From the NCBI GenBank assembly GCA_913062745.1, contig CAJXXJ010000013.1:1-16185 (forward strand): a DNA stretch of 16,185 bases, in the 5' to 3' direction. This document shows, in pieces, positions 1 through 7,545 of this stretch; position 1 is the stretch's first letter; the number at the start of each line of letters is the position of its first letter. Position numbers and translations under genes: made by a program. This stretch comes from an uncultured Phaeodactylibacter sp. Lineage in GTDB: Bacteria; Bacteroidota; Bacteroidia; Chitinophagales; Saprospiraceae. The notes beneath the pieces are model-generated. The model had not been told where the DNA came from and made no database searches. It saw nothing but the letters and a program-made list of their open reading frames with translations.

Positions 1-270
1 GCGGCTATCGGCATAGGGCCGGGCAAAGGAACCGGCGTGAATAGCGACGATGATCATTTGCTCGCCGTAGATATCCTGCAGACGGGCCAGCTCGGAGGAA
101 CCGGCCGGACAGTTGACACAGCGGGTACCGGTAAATTCTTCCACCAGTACGCGTTGTCGCGTGGTGTCGGGTGCAGGCCCCATCCCGAGCGGGGTGACGA
201 CCGGGGGCACTTCTTCACACCCCAGGGTGAAGCAGCAACATAAAAAAAGGAAGATTAAAATGCGAGGCAT
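1..270 (-). CDS. Omp28-like thioredoxin-fold lipoprotein (N-terminal part, truncated by window edge)
   Basis: The 90 residues in the window start at an ATG at 268-270 (MPRILIFLFL...) and remain open to base 1, so the C-terminus lies outside. Residues 1-18 form a short hydrophobic signal ending in TLGC, which could be a lipobox with Cys18 as the lipidated residue; the box is imperfect because -3 is Thr. Residues 41-57 read VLVEEFTGTRCVNCPAG, with a C51-V-N-C54 pair following a beta strand. This is the hallmark start of the Omp28-related / thioredoxin-like outer-membrane lipoproteins of Bacteroidota. The gene begins 16 bp after the stop of the DUF6029 gene on the same strand, so the two are probably cotranscribed. 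No Shine-Dalgarno is visible, which is normal for the phylum. A nearby ATG at 273-275 is out of frame and closes within seven codons. The inferred role is a thiol-active or structural partner of the barrel. Confidence 0.8.
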   Translation of the reverse strand, partial: MPRILIFLFLCCCFTLGCEEVPPVVTPLGMGPAPDTTRQRVLVEEFTGTRCVNCPAGSSELARLQDIYGEQMIIVAIHAGSFARPYADSR

Positions 271-286
271 AGCATTGGGTTAAAGA

Positions 287-1981
287 TCAAAAACTACTGG
301 TCACTTCAAATTTCCAGCCGCTAAAGGCGGGTTCGAGCCGGCAAATCCCACCGGTACACACGACACCTTCCACCTGCTTGACGTAGCTGAGAGCAAAGCG
401 GTTGGCCTGGCGCCTGTATGCCACATCCACCCGTGGGTAGTGCAGGGCCAGTCGGTCGCCGCTTTCGTCGACAGGGCTCAGCTTGCCGGGACGTACATTG
501 TACATATCTGAGATACTTAAGCTCCATCGTGGGGCGATGGTGTATTCGGCCAGGGCAAACACCCAGCTGCCATAGTCTTGTCCTACCTCGACCGAGGGGT
601 CGTTGCCGACACCCATGTACTGCAGCTCCAGGCGCAGGGCCTGCTCCTGATTGATGGGGTAAAGGAAATCGGCAAAAGGGGTGATGGTTTCCACCAGGGG
701 CACGCCGGGCTTAAATTCGTAACGTTCCTGATTGTATTGCTGCCGCTGTAGCCCGGCGGTGAGGGTCCAGTCGTCGGGCGATTCGTAGGTGGCTGCTGCC
801 AAAAGTTCGCGGTAGAGCAGCTCGCCGTCGAGGTCGGTAATATTGGAGGCGTTGAGGTTGAGCTTAAGTTGATCATTGACTTTAATGATGGCATCGCCAA
901 GAAAAGCCAGTTCGCCCAACTCCTGGGTAGCGGCATTATAGCGGGCGGTGAGGCGATAGGTATTCACCCGGGCCATAGGCGGCAGAAAGTTGACCAGCCC
1001 GCGGTTGAGCTGCTCCTGCGGGCGCACCCGGAAGTCGAAGTTCTCCGTACGCTTCCCTTCCAGCGTGATGCCCAGCCCCTTATTGGCGTAGCTCAGGCTG
1101 GAGTATATGACCGAGCCGGCACCTTTGTAGTACTTGTCGCCCACCGTTATGGTAGAATCGCTGCTGATGAATTCGCCGAAGGGGTCGCTCAGGTTGTCGG
1201 CGGTCTTGTACGCTCCTTCCACGTACCAGGCCCAGGGGCCGGCCGTAAGGGTATTGTAGGCCGAAAAGGCATAGGTGTTGTAGTTGGGCGTGAAGGCATC
1301 CTCTTTGGTGTAGGTATTGAGTGTAGCTACCAGAGAGTTCATACTGGCGTCGTCCAGGGTACGGTTCACGACCCCGAAGCCAGGCGCAATAGCCCAGCCG
1401 CTGCCCTCCGGCCCGGCCAGATAGCCATCTATGGACCCGCCCTTGATGACAGGCTCGTAGATGTCGAACTGCTGCTTCTGCCGCCCGGTGAAGGCTTTGA
1501 TCTGCCAGTCCTCGCCGATATCGTAAGCCAGGCGGGCCCCGTACAGGGCGTTATCAATCAGCAGCGGGCGCTGCTCGAAAGCGCGGAAGATGATGCCGCT
1601 GCCGATCTGATCGTACAGATAGCCTACCGAGATGTCCAGCTTGTCAACCTTTTTGTGGATAAACCAGCGCCCGATGCCCTCCCCGGTAAAAGAGCCGGTC
1701 GGGTTCAGCAGGTTGGAATTGTTGAAGAGGTCGAAGCGCAGCCCGAAGTCGAAACCCCAGTTGCTGTAGCGCATATTGAGCCAGGCATCCGCGCCGTATA
1801 GCTGCCGGTCGTACTGCGGGGTGTTGGCAGCGCCGATCAGGCTGTCCCGCATAAAGAAATTGGCGTTGGCCTCCAGGTTGCCGGAGAAGGTGCCGCCGTC
1901 GTTTTGTGCTTGAAGCAGGCCGGGCAACAGGCCCAGCGAAAGGGCCAAAACAGCCAGCTGTATTTTCTGTAATAGGTTCAT
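287..1981 (-). CDS. DUF6029 family outer-membrane beta-barrel protein
   Basis: The product is 564 residues. Residues 1-25 form a Sec signal peptide (MNLLQKIQLAVLALSLGLLPGLLQA, cleaved before QND). The mature part has many amphipathic, aromatic-rich strands and ends in VTSSF. A terminal Phe is typical of Bam-inserted barrels. The opening after the signal (GTFSGNLEANANFF) and the repeated pattern of Tyr/Trp strand ends match the DUF6029 proteins of Bacteroidota, which have no assigned biochemical function. Two cysteines, C542 and C547 (CTGGIC), lie just before the last strand, which is notable because the next gene encodes a CxxC lipoprotein and the divergent gene a thioredoxin. Transcription probably starts in the gap at 1982-2261, where an exact minus-strand TAnnTTTG box lies. 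A long open frame on the opposite strand (869-1801) is a composition artefact. Confidence 0.82.
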   Translation of the reverse strand: MNLLQKIQLAVLALSLGLLPGLLQAQNDGGTFSGNLEANANFFMRDSLIGAANTPQYDRQLYGADAWLNMRYSNWGFDFGLRFDLFNNSNLLNPTGSFTGEGIGRWFIHKKVDKLDISVGYLYDQIGSGIIFRAFEQRPLLIDNALYGARLAYDIGEDWQIKAFTGRQKQQFDIYEPVIKGGSIDGYLAGPEGSGWAIAPGFGVVNRTLDDASMNSLVATLNTYTKEDAFTPNYNTYAFSAYNTLTAGPWAWYVEGAYKTADNLSDPFGEFISSDSTITVGDKYYKGAGSVIYSSLSYANKGLGITLEGKRTENFDFRVRPQEQLNRGLVNFLPPMARVNTYRLTARYNAATQELGELAFLGDAIIKVNDQLKLNLNASNITDLDGELLYRELLAAATYESPDDWTLTAGLQRQQYNQERYEFKPGVPLVETITPFADFLYPINQEQALRLELQYMGVGNDPSVEVGQDYGSWVFALAEYTIAPRWSLSISDMYNVRPGKLSPVDESGDRLALHYPRVDVAYRRQANRFALSYVKQVEGVVCTGGICRLEPAFSGWKFEVTSSF

Positions 1982-2147
1982 ATCGCTAATGCTGAGGTTT
2001 TAAGGTACCGTTAAACTCCCGCCCCTAAGCGGGCAACTTGGCATTGAAATCGTAACTTTATGGAGGTATTACGTCTAACCAAATGGCACGGTTACCTGAA
2101 TTGGGCAGCAATTATCCTGTATTTGCAAGGGAAAATGAAATTTTTTG

Positions 2148-2178
2148 CAAAGTTAGTCATTCGCTAAACAAATTTGAA
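2148..2178 (-). promoter_or_regulatory. Candidate promoter of the DUF6029 operon
   Basis: The minus strand carries TAACTTTG (2155 down to 2148), an exact match to the Bacteroidota -7 element TAnnTTTG. At the 20-nt spacing seen for other promoters here, the -33 position reads TTC rather than TTG (2178 down to 2176). A better TTTG (2172-2169) sits only 13 nt away. This implies a leader of roughly 160 nt before the ATG at 1981. The -7 match is direct, and promoter activity is inferred. Confidence 0.4.
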
Positions 2179-2261
2179 AAGCTGCCCGCTTAAGCTGTGT
2201 CGGCTGGATTTCCATAACTTCGCTCTCCTGCTTTATCACTGGCAATAAAAGACTATCAAAT

Positions 2262-2774
2262 ATGAATAAACTTGTTACTGTTCTTTGCTTCGCTTGCCTG
2301 TTCAGCTTGTTTTCTTCTACTGTGGCTTCCGCACAGGACAACCGCAGCCTGCCTTCCGTGGAAGTGCGTACCCTCGATGGGCAAACGGTGAACATTCAGG
2401 ATTATGCCAAAGAGGGCAAACTGACTGTACTGAGCTTTTGGGCAACCTGGTGCTCCCCCTGTAAAAAGGAGCTCGATGCAATCGCTGACCTTTACCCATT
2501 CTGGCAGGACGACTACGATGTGGAATTCATCGCAGTGACCATTGACACACAGCGGCAGCTGGCTAAGGTGAAACCAATGGTAGAGTCTAAAGGCTGGGCC
2601 TACACTATCCTTTCTGATGCCAATCAGGAATTACAAAATGCCCTCAATTTCCAGACCATCCCTCAGACGTTTGTGGTAGACCAAAACGGGCAGATCGTCT
2701 ACAGCCACTCCGGTTACGTGCCGGGGGATGAATACGAACTGGAAGATAAGCTCAAAAAACTGGCGGGTAAATAA
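2262..2774 (+). CDS. TlpA/ResA-like periplasmic thiol-disulfide oxidoreductase
   Basis: The product is 170 residues. Residues 1-24 are a Sec signal peptide (ending VASA before QDN). The rest is a TlpA-type thioredoxin domain: a lead-in strand (LPSVEVRTLDGQTVNIQDY, 30-48), the strand VLSFWATW, and the active site W63-C64-S65-P66-C67. The cis-proline is at P134 (TIPQT) and the final strand is FVVDQNGQIVYSHSGY. Known members are kept reduced in the periplasm and reduce disulfides, for example in cytochrome c maturation or in secreted proteins. Here the enzyme is divergent from the DUF6029/CxxC lipoprotein operon, which suggests a shared thiol task, but this is inference. No cytochrome gene is near. 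The ATG at 2262 gives a normal signal peptide; no Shine-Dalgarno is seen. TAACTTCG at 2215-2222 is a weak -7 candidate. Confidence 0.92.
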   Translation: MNKLVTVLCFACLFSLFSSTVASAQDNRSLPSVEVRTLDGQTVNIQDYAKEGKLTVLSFWATWCSPCKKELDAIADLYPFWQDDYDVEFIAVTIDTQRQLAKVKPMVESKGWAYTILSDANQELQNALNFQTIPQTFVVDQNGQIVYSHSGYVPGDEYELEDKLKKLAGK

Positions 2775-2831
2775 GCAAAACCACTGCAGCCTGAAGGCTT
2801 TTCCTGCCGTCAGGCGATTCCATTCCCGGCT

Positions 2832-2890
2832 CGCTGCCCGCTCCCCTGTCGGGGTGAGTGGGCAGCGATTTTTATTTTTTTCTGTTTTTT
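2832..2890 (+). terminator. Strong intrinsic terminator after the TlpA-like gene
   Basis: CGCTGCCC (2832-2839) pairs perfectly with GGGCAGCG (2860-2867). The stem continues inward through GCTC/GTGAGT-type pairs and CCC/GGG around a TGTC loop. The stem is followed by a T-rich run at 2869-2890 (TTTTTATTTTTTT...). It lies 57 bp after the stop codon of the thioredoxin gene. Confidence 0.85.
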
Positions 2891-2927
2891 CCCCACCCCT
2901 TTAAACCATCGCTGCCCGCGCGGGTCC

Positions 2928-2957
2928 AAAAAAACAGCAGTACGGCTGCTACTTTTT
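2928..2957. other. Small A/T-flanked hairpin upstream of the DUF1800 gene
   Basis: AGCAG (2936-2940), loop TACGG and CTGCT (2946-2950) form a 5-bp stem. It is flanked by an A-run (2928-2934) and a T-run (2953-2957) that can extend it around small mismatches. It resembles a short bidirectional terminator or leader hairpin 85 bp before the DUF1800 start. No clear TAnnTTTG promoter was found between here and the gene; TACTTTTTG at 2949-2957 is one base too long. Confidence 0.35.
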
Positions 2958-3042
2958 GAGTACCTCATCCGTCTGTATCAGGCAGGCATCAGGCGTTTGC
3001 CGCAGACTTATTAACCGAGATACTGTCTAAAATCCATTGTGT

Positions 3043-4497
3043 ATGACTACCACCCTTAACTGCGCCACCGGCACTCTAGCTCCCTATACGCCCTCCGGTG
3101 TCGCTCCCTGGAACAAAGTACGGGCGATGCACCTGCTCCGCCGTATGGGCTTCGGGCTGAGGCCCAATCAGATCGAGCAGGCCCTGCAGATGGAGCCCGG
3201 CGAGCTGGTCGACCAGATTATTGACGAGGCGATAGCACTGCCGCTGCCGCCGGAGCCCGAATGGGCCAACTGGTCTACCGACGACTATGAGGACTTCAAC
3301 GAGGAACGCATTCAGCAGCTGATCGAATGGATCGTCGCCTGGATGCAACGCATGGTCAACCACGGCTTTCGGGAGAAAATGACCCTCTTTTGGCACAACC
3401 ACTTCGTAGCGAGCTTCAACGACTATCAGTGCCCGTCCTACATGTACGAATATACCACCCTGCTGCGGCAGCATGCGCTCGGGGATTTCAAGCAGCTTAC
3501 CGTGGATATCGGCAAGTCGCCCGCCATGCTGCTATACCTCAATGGTGTACAAAATACCCGCTTCGAACCCAACGAAAACTACGCCCGTGAGCTGTTTGAG
3601 CTCTTTACCCTCGGGCTCGATAATGGCTATACGCAGGATGATATCAAGGACGCTGCCCGGGCCCTGACCGGCTGGAACGGTGTAGACGGCCCGCCTTACT
3701 GCACACCGATTACGTTCGTGCCATTCCTGCACGACAACGGGCTGAAAACCATCTTCGGACAGGCTGGCTTTTACGATTATCAGGGGCTGCATGACCATCT
3801 CTTTGAGCAGCGCAGCGATGAAATTGCCACCTTTATCTGCTCCAAGCTCTACCGTAGCTTCGTACACCCGCAGGTAGACGAAGGCATTGTAGATGGACTG
3901 GCAGAGACCTTCAAAGACAGCGGCTTCCAAATTGCGCCGGTACTCCGGCAGTTGTTTAAAAGCGAGCATTTCTTTGATGAGTACAACATGGGCACACAGA
4001 TTAAAAGCCCCATGGAGCTGTTTCTGACGATGGTCCGGGAAAGCGGCCTGCCCTATACCGATCAGGCGCTGCAGGTGATGGCGTACCTGGCAGGAGATCT
4101 CGGGCAGCAGTTGCTGTTGCCTCCGGATGTAGCCGGCTGGCCGGGCAATCAGGACTGGATCGATACCAATACGCTTACGGGCCGCTGGCGCGGAATGGAT
4201 TACTTCATTTTCACGGTATACCAAAACCAGCCGCAAATGCTGGTAGAGCTCGCCCGCAGCCTCAGTAATGATGCTATAGACCCCTACGAAGTGACCTCCG
4301 CTATGATCGACCACTTCATCCCCTATGGCCTCGATAATATGCAGGCCTACGAACGCGCCACCAACGTGTTTAAGTGGGAAGTGCCGCAAAACTATTACGA
4401 CAACGGCGAGTGGAACCTCTACTGGGATACAGCATCTATTCAGGTAGCCCTGTTGCTGCAGCATATCGCCCGTATGCCGGAATTTCAGTTGACCTAA
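3043..4497 (+). CDS. DUF1800 family protein
   Basis: The product is 484 residues from the ATG at 3043; an in-frame TTG at 3037 is less likely. DUF1800 motifs appear in order: HLLRRMGFG (30-38), TLFWHNHF (114-121), NENYARELFELFTLG (177-191), AARALTGW (204-211) and PPDVAGWPG (360-368). The domain fills almost the whole chain, normal for the family. Its biochemical function is unknown. It is regularly encoded next to DUF1501 proteins, as here, with 58 bp before the next start on the same strand, so an operon is likely. I see no signal peptide, Tat motif, transmembrane helix or T9SS tail, although the partner has both export signals. The protein therefore either stays in the cytoplasm or leaves with its partner (inference). 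A 326-codon open frame on the other strand (3532-4512) is a shadow. Confidence 0.93.
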   Translation: MTTTLNCATGTLAPYTPSGVAPWNKVRAMHLLRRMGFGLRPNQIEQALQMEPGELVDQIIDEAIALPLPPEPEWANWSTDDYEDFNEERIQQLIEWIVAWMQRMVNHGFREKMTLFWHNHFVASFNDYQCPSYMYEYTTLLRQHALGDFKQLTVDIGKSPAMLLYLNGVQNTRFEPNENYARELFELFTLGLDNGYTQDDIKDAARALTGWNGVDGPPYCTPITFVPFLHDNGLKTIFGQAGFYDYQGLHDHLFEQRSDEIATFICSKLYRSFVHPQVDEGIVDGLAETFKDSGFQIAPVLRQLFKSEHFFDEYNMGTQIKSPMELFLTMVRESGLPYTDQALQVMAYLAGDLGQQLLLPPDVAGWPGNQDWIDTNTLTGRWRGMDYFIFTVYQNQPQMLVELARSLSNDAIDPYEVTSAMIDHFIPYGLDNMQAYERATNVFKWEVPQNYYDNGEWNLYWDTASIQVALLLQHIARMPEFQLT

Positions 4498-4555
4498 TAT
4501 CCTTGAACCCAAAGTGCTGGCATGAACAGGCCGGCTACTTCAAAATACGACCATT

Positions 4556-6181
4556 ATGTGCGATCATTCCAAAACCAACCCTACGCCACACGGCAGCGCG
4601 CTGGAGCACGGTGAAGCCCATGAGCGCCACCACAGCGTAAGCCGCCGCTTGTTTCTGCGCAACCTGGGCATCGCCGGCAGTGCTTCCCTGTTGCTGGGCA
4701 AGACTCCTATTACCGCTATGGCCAATTCGCCTCTTGGATACGGGCTGACCAATGCTGCGGGCAACCGCGTGCTGGTGCTGGTCCGTTTCAAAGGCGGCAA
4801 CGATGGCCTCAATACGATCATCCCGCTGTTTGACTATGGTACTTATCAGTCGGCCCGGCCTAATATCCATATCCCTCAGGCGCAAATCAACAACCTGACC
4901 GATGCCTTCGGCGTACCTGAGGCTATGAATGACGTCATGCCGCTGTGGCAGGACGGCCAGATGAAAGTGATCAACAGTGTGGGCTATCCCAACCAAAACC
5001 TTTCTCACTTTCGCTCTACCGATATCTGGGCTTCCGCCAGCGATGCTGATGTGGTGGACGATTCCGGCTGGATGGGCCGCTACCTGGAAGGGGAGTTCCC
5101 GGACTTCATTACCAACCCGCCTGATATTCCGCCCGCCATACAGATCGGCGGCTCCGGCAATATCGTTTTCGAAAACTCTGACATGGTCAACATGAGCATG
5201 CAGGTGGACGACCCGGACACCCTGTTTGAGATTGCCCAGAACGGAGAGCTGTACGACCCGGTCAATGTGCCGGATTGCTACATCGGCGAGCAGATCAGCT
5301 ATCTGCGCACAGTAGCCAACAATACCTTCCGCTACGCCGAAGTCATATCTCAGGCGTACAACAGCGCAGAGAATGCCGTAGACTACGATAACGGCTTCGC
5401 TCAGCAGCTGGCCATTGTAGCGCGGCTCATCAAAGGAGGGCTGGGCACCAAGATTTATATGGTGACGCTGGACGGCTTCGACACGCATGCCGGGCAGGCT
5501 AACCGCCACGCTTATCTGATGAACTCTTTCTCCACCGCAATCAAAGCGTTTTACGACGACCTCTCCGTCGGCGGGCGGGCAGAAGACGTGCTCAGCATGA
5601 CGTTCTCAGAGTTTGGCCGCCGCATCGAACAGAATGCTTCTCAGGGTACAGACCACGGTGCTGCTTCCTGTGTGCTGCTCTTTGGCCCCGGCCTCGATGG
5701 CAACGGCATTTTGGGAGATAACCCCGACATGGAGGATGTGGATAATGTGGGCAACCTGAAATACGGAACAGATTTCCGGCAGGTGTACGCAACGGTATTG
5801 GAAAACTGGCTGTGCGTTGACAGCGATACCGTAGACGGCGTGCTCGGGGATTACTTTGAGCGCATGCCCGGGCTCGGCCTCAGCTGCACGCCCACCTCGG
5901 TCTTTGAAGCGCCGGTCGCCAAGCTGCGCCACTGGGCTTCCTACGATGGCCGCAATCAGATAGGCGTCAATTATGTGCTGAAGAACAGCGCCAAGGTGAC
6001 CGTACGCATTTTCAATATGATCGGGCAGCCGGTGCAGGTCCTTTACCAGGGCTATCAGCCAGCCGGCCAGCACCGCCATACCTTCCAGACGGCCTACAGC
6101 AAGATTGCCTCGGGCTACTACGTGTACAGCATTGAAGTACAGGGGCAGCGCTACAGCCGCAAAATTGTAGCGGTCCGCTAA
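4556..6181 (+). CDS. DUF1501 family protein with Tat signal and C-terminal type IX secretion sorting domain
   Basis: The product is 541 residues. Residues 29-35 read SRRLFLR, a twin-arginine motif followed by a hydrophobic stretch (LGIAGSASLLLG), so Tat export of a folded protein is predicted. DUF1501 motifs follow: FKGGNDGLN (78-86), SHFRSTDIW (150-158), GFDTHAGQ (307-314), SEFGRR (351-356) and GTDHGAA (364-370). The His/Asp-rich motifs recall the alkaline-phosphatase/sulfatase superfamily to which DUF1501 is related, but no substrate is known. Residues 467-541 form a T9SS type A sorting domain: VRIFNMIGQPV, then SGYYVYSIEVQG and a basic end (SRKIVAVR). Surface delivery or release is therefore expected. 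The His-rich N-terminal tail before the Tat motif is usual in the family. It is cotranscribed with the upstream DUF1800 gene. Confidence 0.94.
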   Translation: MCDHSKTNPTPHGSALEHGEAHERHHSVSRRLFLRNLGIAGSASLLLGKTPITAMANSPLGYGLTNAAGNRVLVLVRFKGGNDGLNTIIPLFDYGTYQSARPNIHIPQAQINNLTDAFGVPEAMNDVMPLWQDGQMKVINSVGYPNQNLSHFRSTDIWASASDADVVDDSGWMGRYLEGEFPDFITNPPDIPPAIQIGGSGNIVFENSDMVNMSMQVDDPDTLFEIAQNGELYDPVNVPDCYIGEQISYLRTVANNTFRYAEVISQAYNSAENAVDYDNGFAQQLAIVARLIKGGLGTKIYMVTLDGFDTHAGQANRHAYLMNSFSTAIKAFYDDLSVGGRAEDVLSMTFSEFGRRIEQNASQGTDHGAASCVLLFGPGLDGNGILGDNPDMEDVDNVGNLKYGTDFRQVYATVLENWLCVDSDTVDGVLGDYFERMPGLGLSCTPTSVFEAPVAKLRHWASYDGRNQIGVNYVLKNSAKVTVRIFNMIGQPVQVLYQGYQPAGQHRHTFQTAYSKIASGYYVYSIEVQGQRYSRKIVAVR

Positions 6182-6192
6182 CCGTATGCCGC

Positions 6193-6236
6193 GGTACTGG
6201 CTTGCCACACACTGGCGGGCCAGTACCCTATTTTTT
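6193..6236 (+). terminator. Terminator between convergent DUF1501 and lgt genes
   Basis: GGTACTGGC (6193-6201) and GCCAGTACC (6219-6227) form a perfect 9-bp stem with a 17-nt loop, followed by CTATTTTTT (6228-6236). It sits in the 46-bp gap between two converging genes. The T-tract serves the plus strand best. For lgt the stem lies just past its stop codon, but I see no minus-strand T-run. Confidence 0.75.
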
Positions 6237-7136
6237 GGCCGGTGCCGGCCGCAGGAGGAAGTATAACCCAATAAGCAGGAATGGGATGCTCAGCAACTGC
6301 CCGGTGCTCAGCGCGCCGCCAAACGCAGCTTCGAAGCCGCCCTGACTGGTCTTGAAGTACTCCAGCCCAAAGCGGATAACACCCAGTACCAATACCAGGA
6401 AAAGGCCGAAAACCCGCCCGAGCTGTTCCTTGAGGTTGGTATTCCAGTACACCCAGTAAAGCAGGAAGAAGGTGAGCAGGTAGGCGATAGACTCGTAGAG
6501 CTGAACGGGGTGCCGAACCGGCACTTCGCTGAGGTCAACGCAGAGCCGACCGCTCGCCAATTCTGCTACTTCTAAGCATTGCTGCCCGGTACGGTCTGCA
6601 CATTCCTGGCAGCGCTCCCAAAGGTTCGTGTTATGACGGGGAAACTTGAACCCCCAGGCCACATCAGTGGGCTTCCCCACAATTTCGGAATTCATCAGGT
6701 TGCCCAGGCGGATGAAACAGCCAGCCAGCGCCGTAGGGACAACCACCCGGTCCAGAATCCAGAGCACTGACCGCTTGGCCGTCACTCTTGAAAAAATCCA
6801 CAGCGCCAGAATGATGCCAATGGCCCCGCCGTGGCTGGCCAGGCCGCCTTCCCATATTTTCAGGATTTCATCCGGGTGCTCCGAGTAGTACCCCCAGTCG
6901 TAAAAGAAGACGTGGCCAAGGCGGGCACCTACCACAGCACCGATGACCATATACATGAATACTTTGTCAAGCCAGGCTTCCGGCTCGTTCTCTGCCCGAA
7001 ACATGGCTCGCACAATATAGAGCCCTGCCAGAAAGCCGGCAGCGAAGAGCAACCCATACCAACGCAGAGTAAGAGGGCCCAGGCTAATAATCTCAGGGGA
7101 AGCGTTCCAGGTAATGTAGGCCAGCAGGTTTTGCAT
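6228..7136 (-). CDS. lgt: Prolipoprotein diacylglyceryl transferase
   Basis: Lgt moves a diacylglyceryl group from phosphatidylglycerol to the lipobox cysteine of prolipoproteins in the inner membrane, the first step of lipoprotein maturation. The product is 302 residues with about seven hydrophobic segments. Signature elements are visible: LRWYGLLFAAGFL (24-36), GARLGHVFF (70-78), LASHGGAIG (99-107, with the essential His102), FIRLGNLMNSEIVGK (141-155, with Arg143, Asn146 and Glu151), RHPVQLYE (208-215) and RFGLEYF (255-261). Between the Lgt signature and RHPVQLYE there is a periplasmic insert of about 40 residues with four cysteines, C176, C179, C187 and C199, which I do not know from enterobacterial Lgt. 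The gene stands alone on its strand. A near-consensus promoter (TAATATTG, minus, 7166-7159) lies 22 bp upstream. Confidence 0.96.
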   Translation of the reverse strand: MQNLLAYITWNASPEIISLGPLTLRWYGLLFAAGFLAGLYIVRAMFRAENEPEAWLDKVFMYMVIGAVVGARLGHVFFYDWGYYSEHPDEILKIWEGGLASHGGAIGIILALWIFSRVTAKRSVLWILDRVVVPTALAGCFIRLGNLMNSEIVGKPTDVAWGFKFPRHNTNLWERCQECADRTGQQCLEVAELASGRLCVDLSEVPVRHPVQLYESIAYLLTFFLLYWVYWNTNLKEQLGRVFGLFLVLVLGVIRFGLEYFKTSQGGFEAAFGGALSTGQLLSIPFLLIGLYFLLRPAPAKK

Positions 7137-7545
7137 GTATAGTGGTTTGTGGAAAGCCCAATATTAGCAATCCTGCCGCGGAAAACAGGCGCAGGCTGGT
7201 TAATTTTTTGAGAATAAACCCGGAACGGGGCAGTTAAGGCATCCACCCGGCGCAGGAGTCTGCCGACAGGCATCGGCACTTCTTATTCGGTATATACGCA
7301 TCAGAAAACGATCAGGCGGGAATAGCCGGATACCTGGCCTGTGGAAAAAATGGCAAGCCTGTCAGTGTATTCTCCAGCCCTGACGCCGGCAGGGCTATCA
7401 GGGCAATTGCCGAAGTATACAGCTGACAGTGCTGCCATCACTAACAAAACCAATAAATTCAATGTGTCCGGCTGTATAGCGCCCTGTCCGGCGCTCCATC
7501 GGTTTTTGGGTATGGCCAATCGTATATCGGTTACACTCCGGTAAC
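7137..7545. other. 409-bp intergenic region between lgt and the first lytic transglycosylase
   Basis: No convincing gene is seen here; the open frames start at poor codons and resemble no family I know. It holds two small perfect hairpins without T-runs: AGCCCTG/CAGGGCT (7376-7382 and 7390-7396) and AGCGCC/GGCGCT (7478-7483 and 7490-7495). The second lies 51 bp past the stop of the minus-strand transglycosylase gene and may help end its transcript. The possible lgt promoter occupies the left end. Confidence 0.5.
7159..7188 (-). promoter_or_regulatory. Possible promoter of lgt
   Basis: The minus strand carries TAATATTG (7166 down to 7159), one mismatch from TAnnTTTG. CTG (7188 down to 7186) lies 19 nt upstream, one mismatch from the TTG -33 box. 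The position suits lgt, with a leader under 25 nt. The match is imperfect, so this is tentative. Confidence 0.3.

Noticed and set aside
869..1801. 310-codon open frame on the plus strand inside the DUF6029 gene
   Set aside because: It is a shadow frame opposite a signal-peptide-bearing barrel gene. Its Gly/Val/Ala-rich content resembles no family and there is no promoter.
3532..4512. 326-codon open frame on the minus strand inside the DUF1800 gene
   Set aside because: The plus strand carries clear DUF1800 motifs; the antisense product has no recognisable domain and arises from GC-biased codons.
4535..5509. 324-codon open frame on the minus strand inside the DUF1501 gene
   Set aside because: It lies antisense to conserved DUF1501 motifs and the Tat signal; its product is His/Arg/Val-rich and looks like a shadow.
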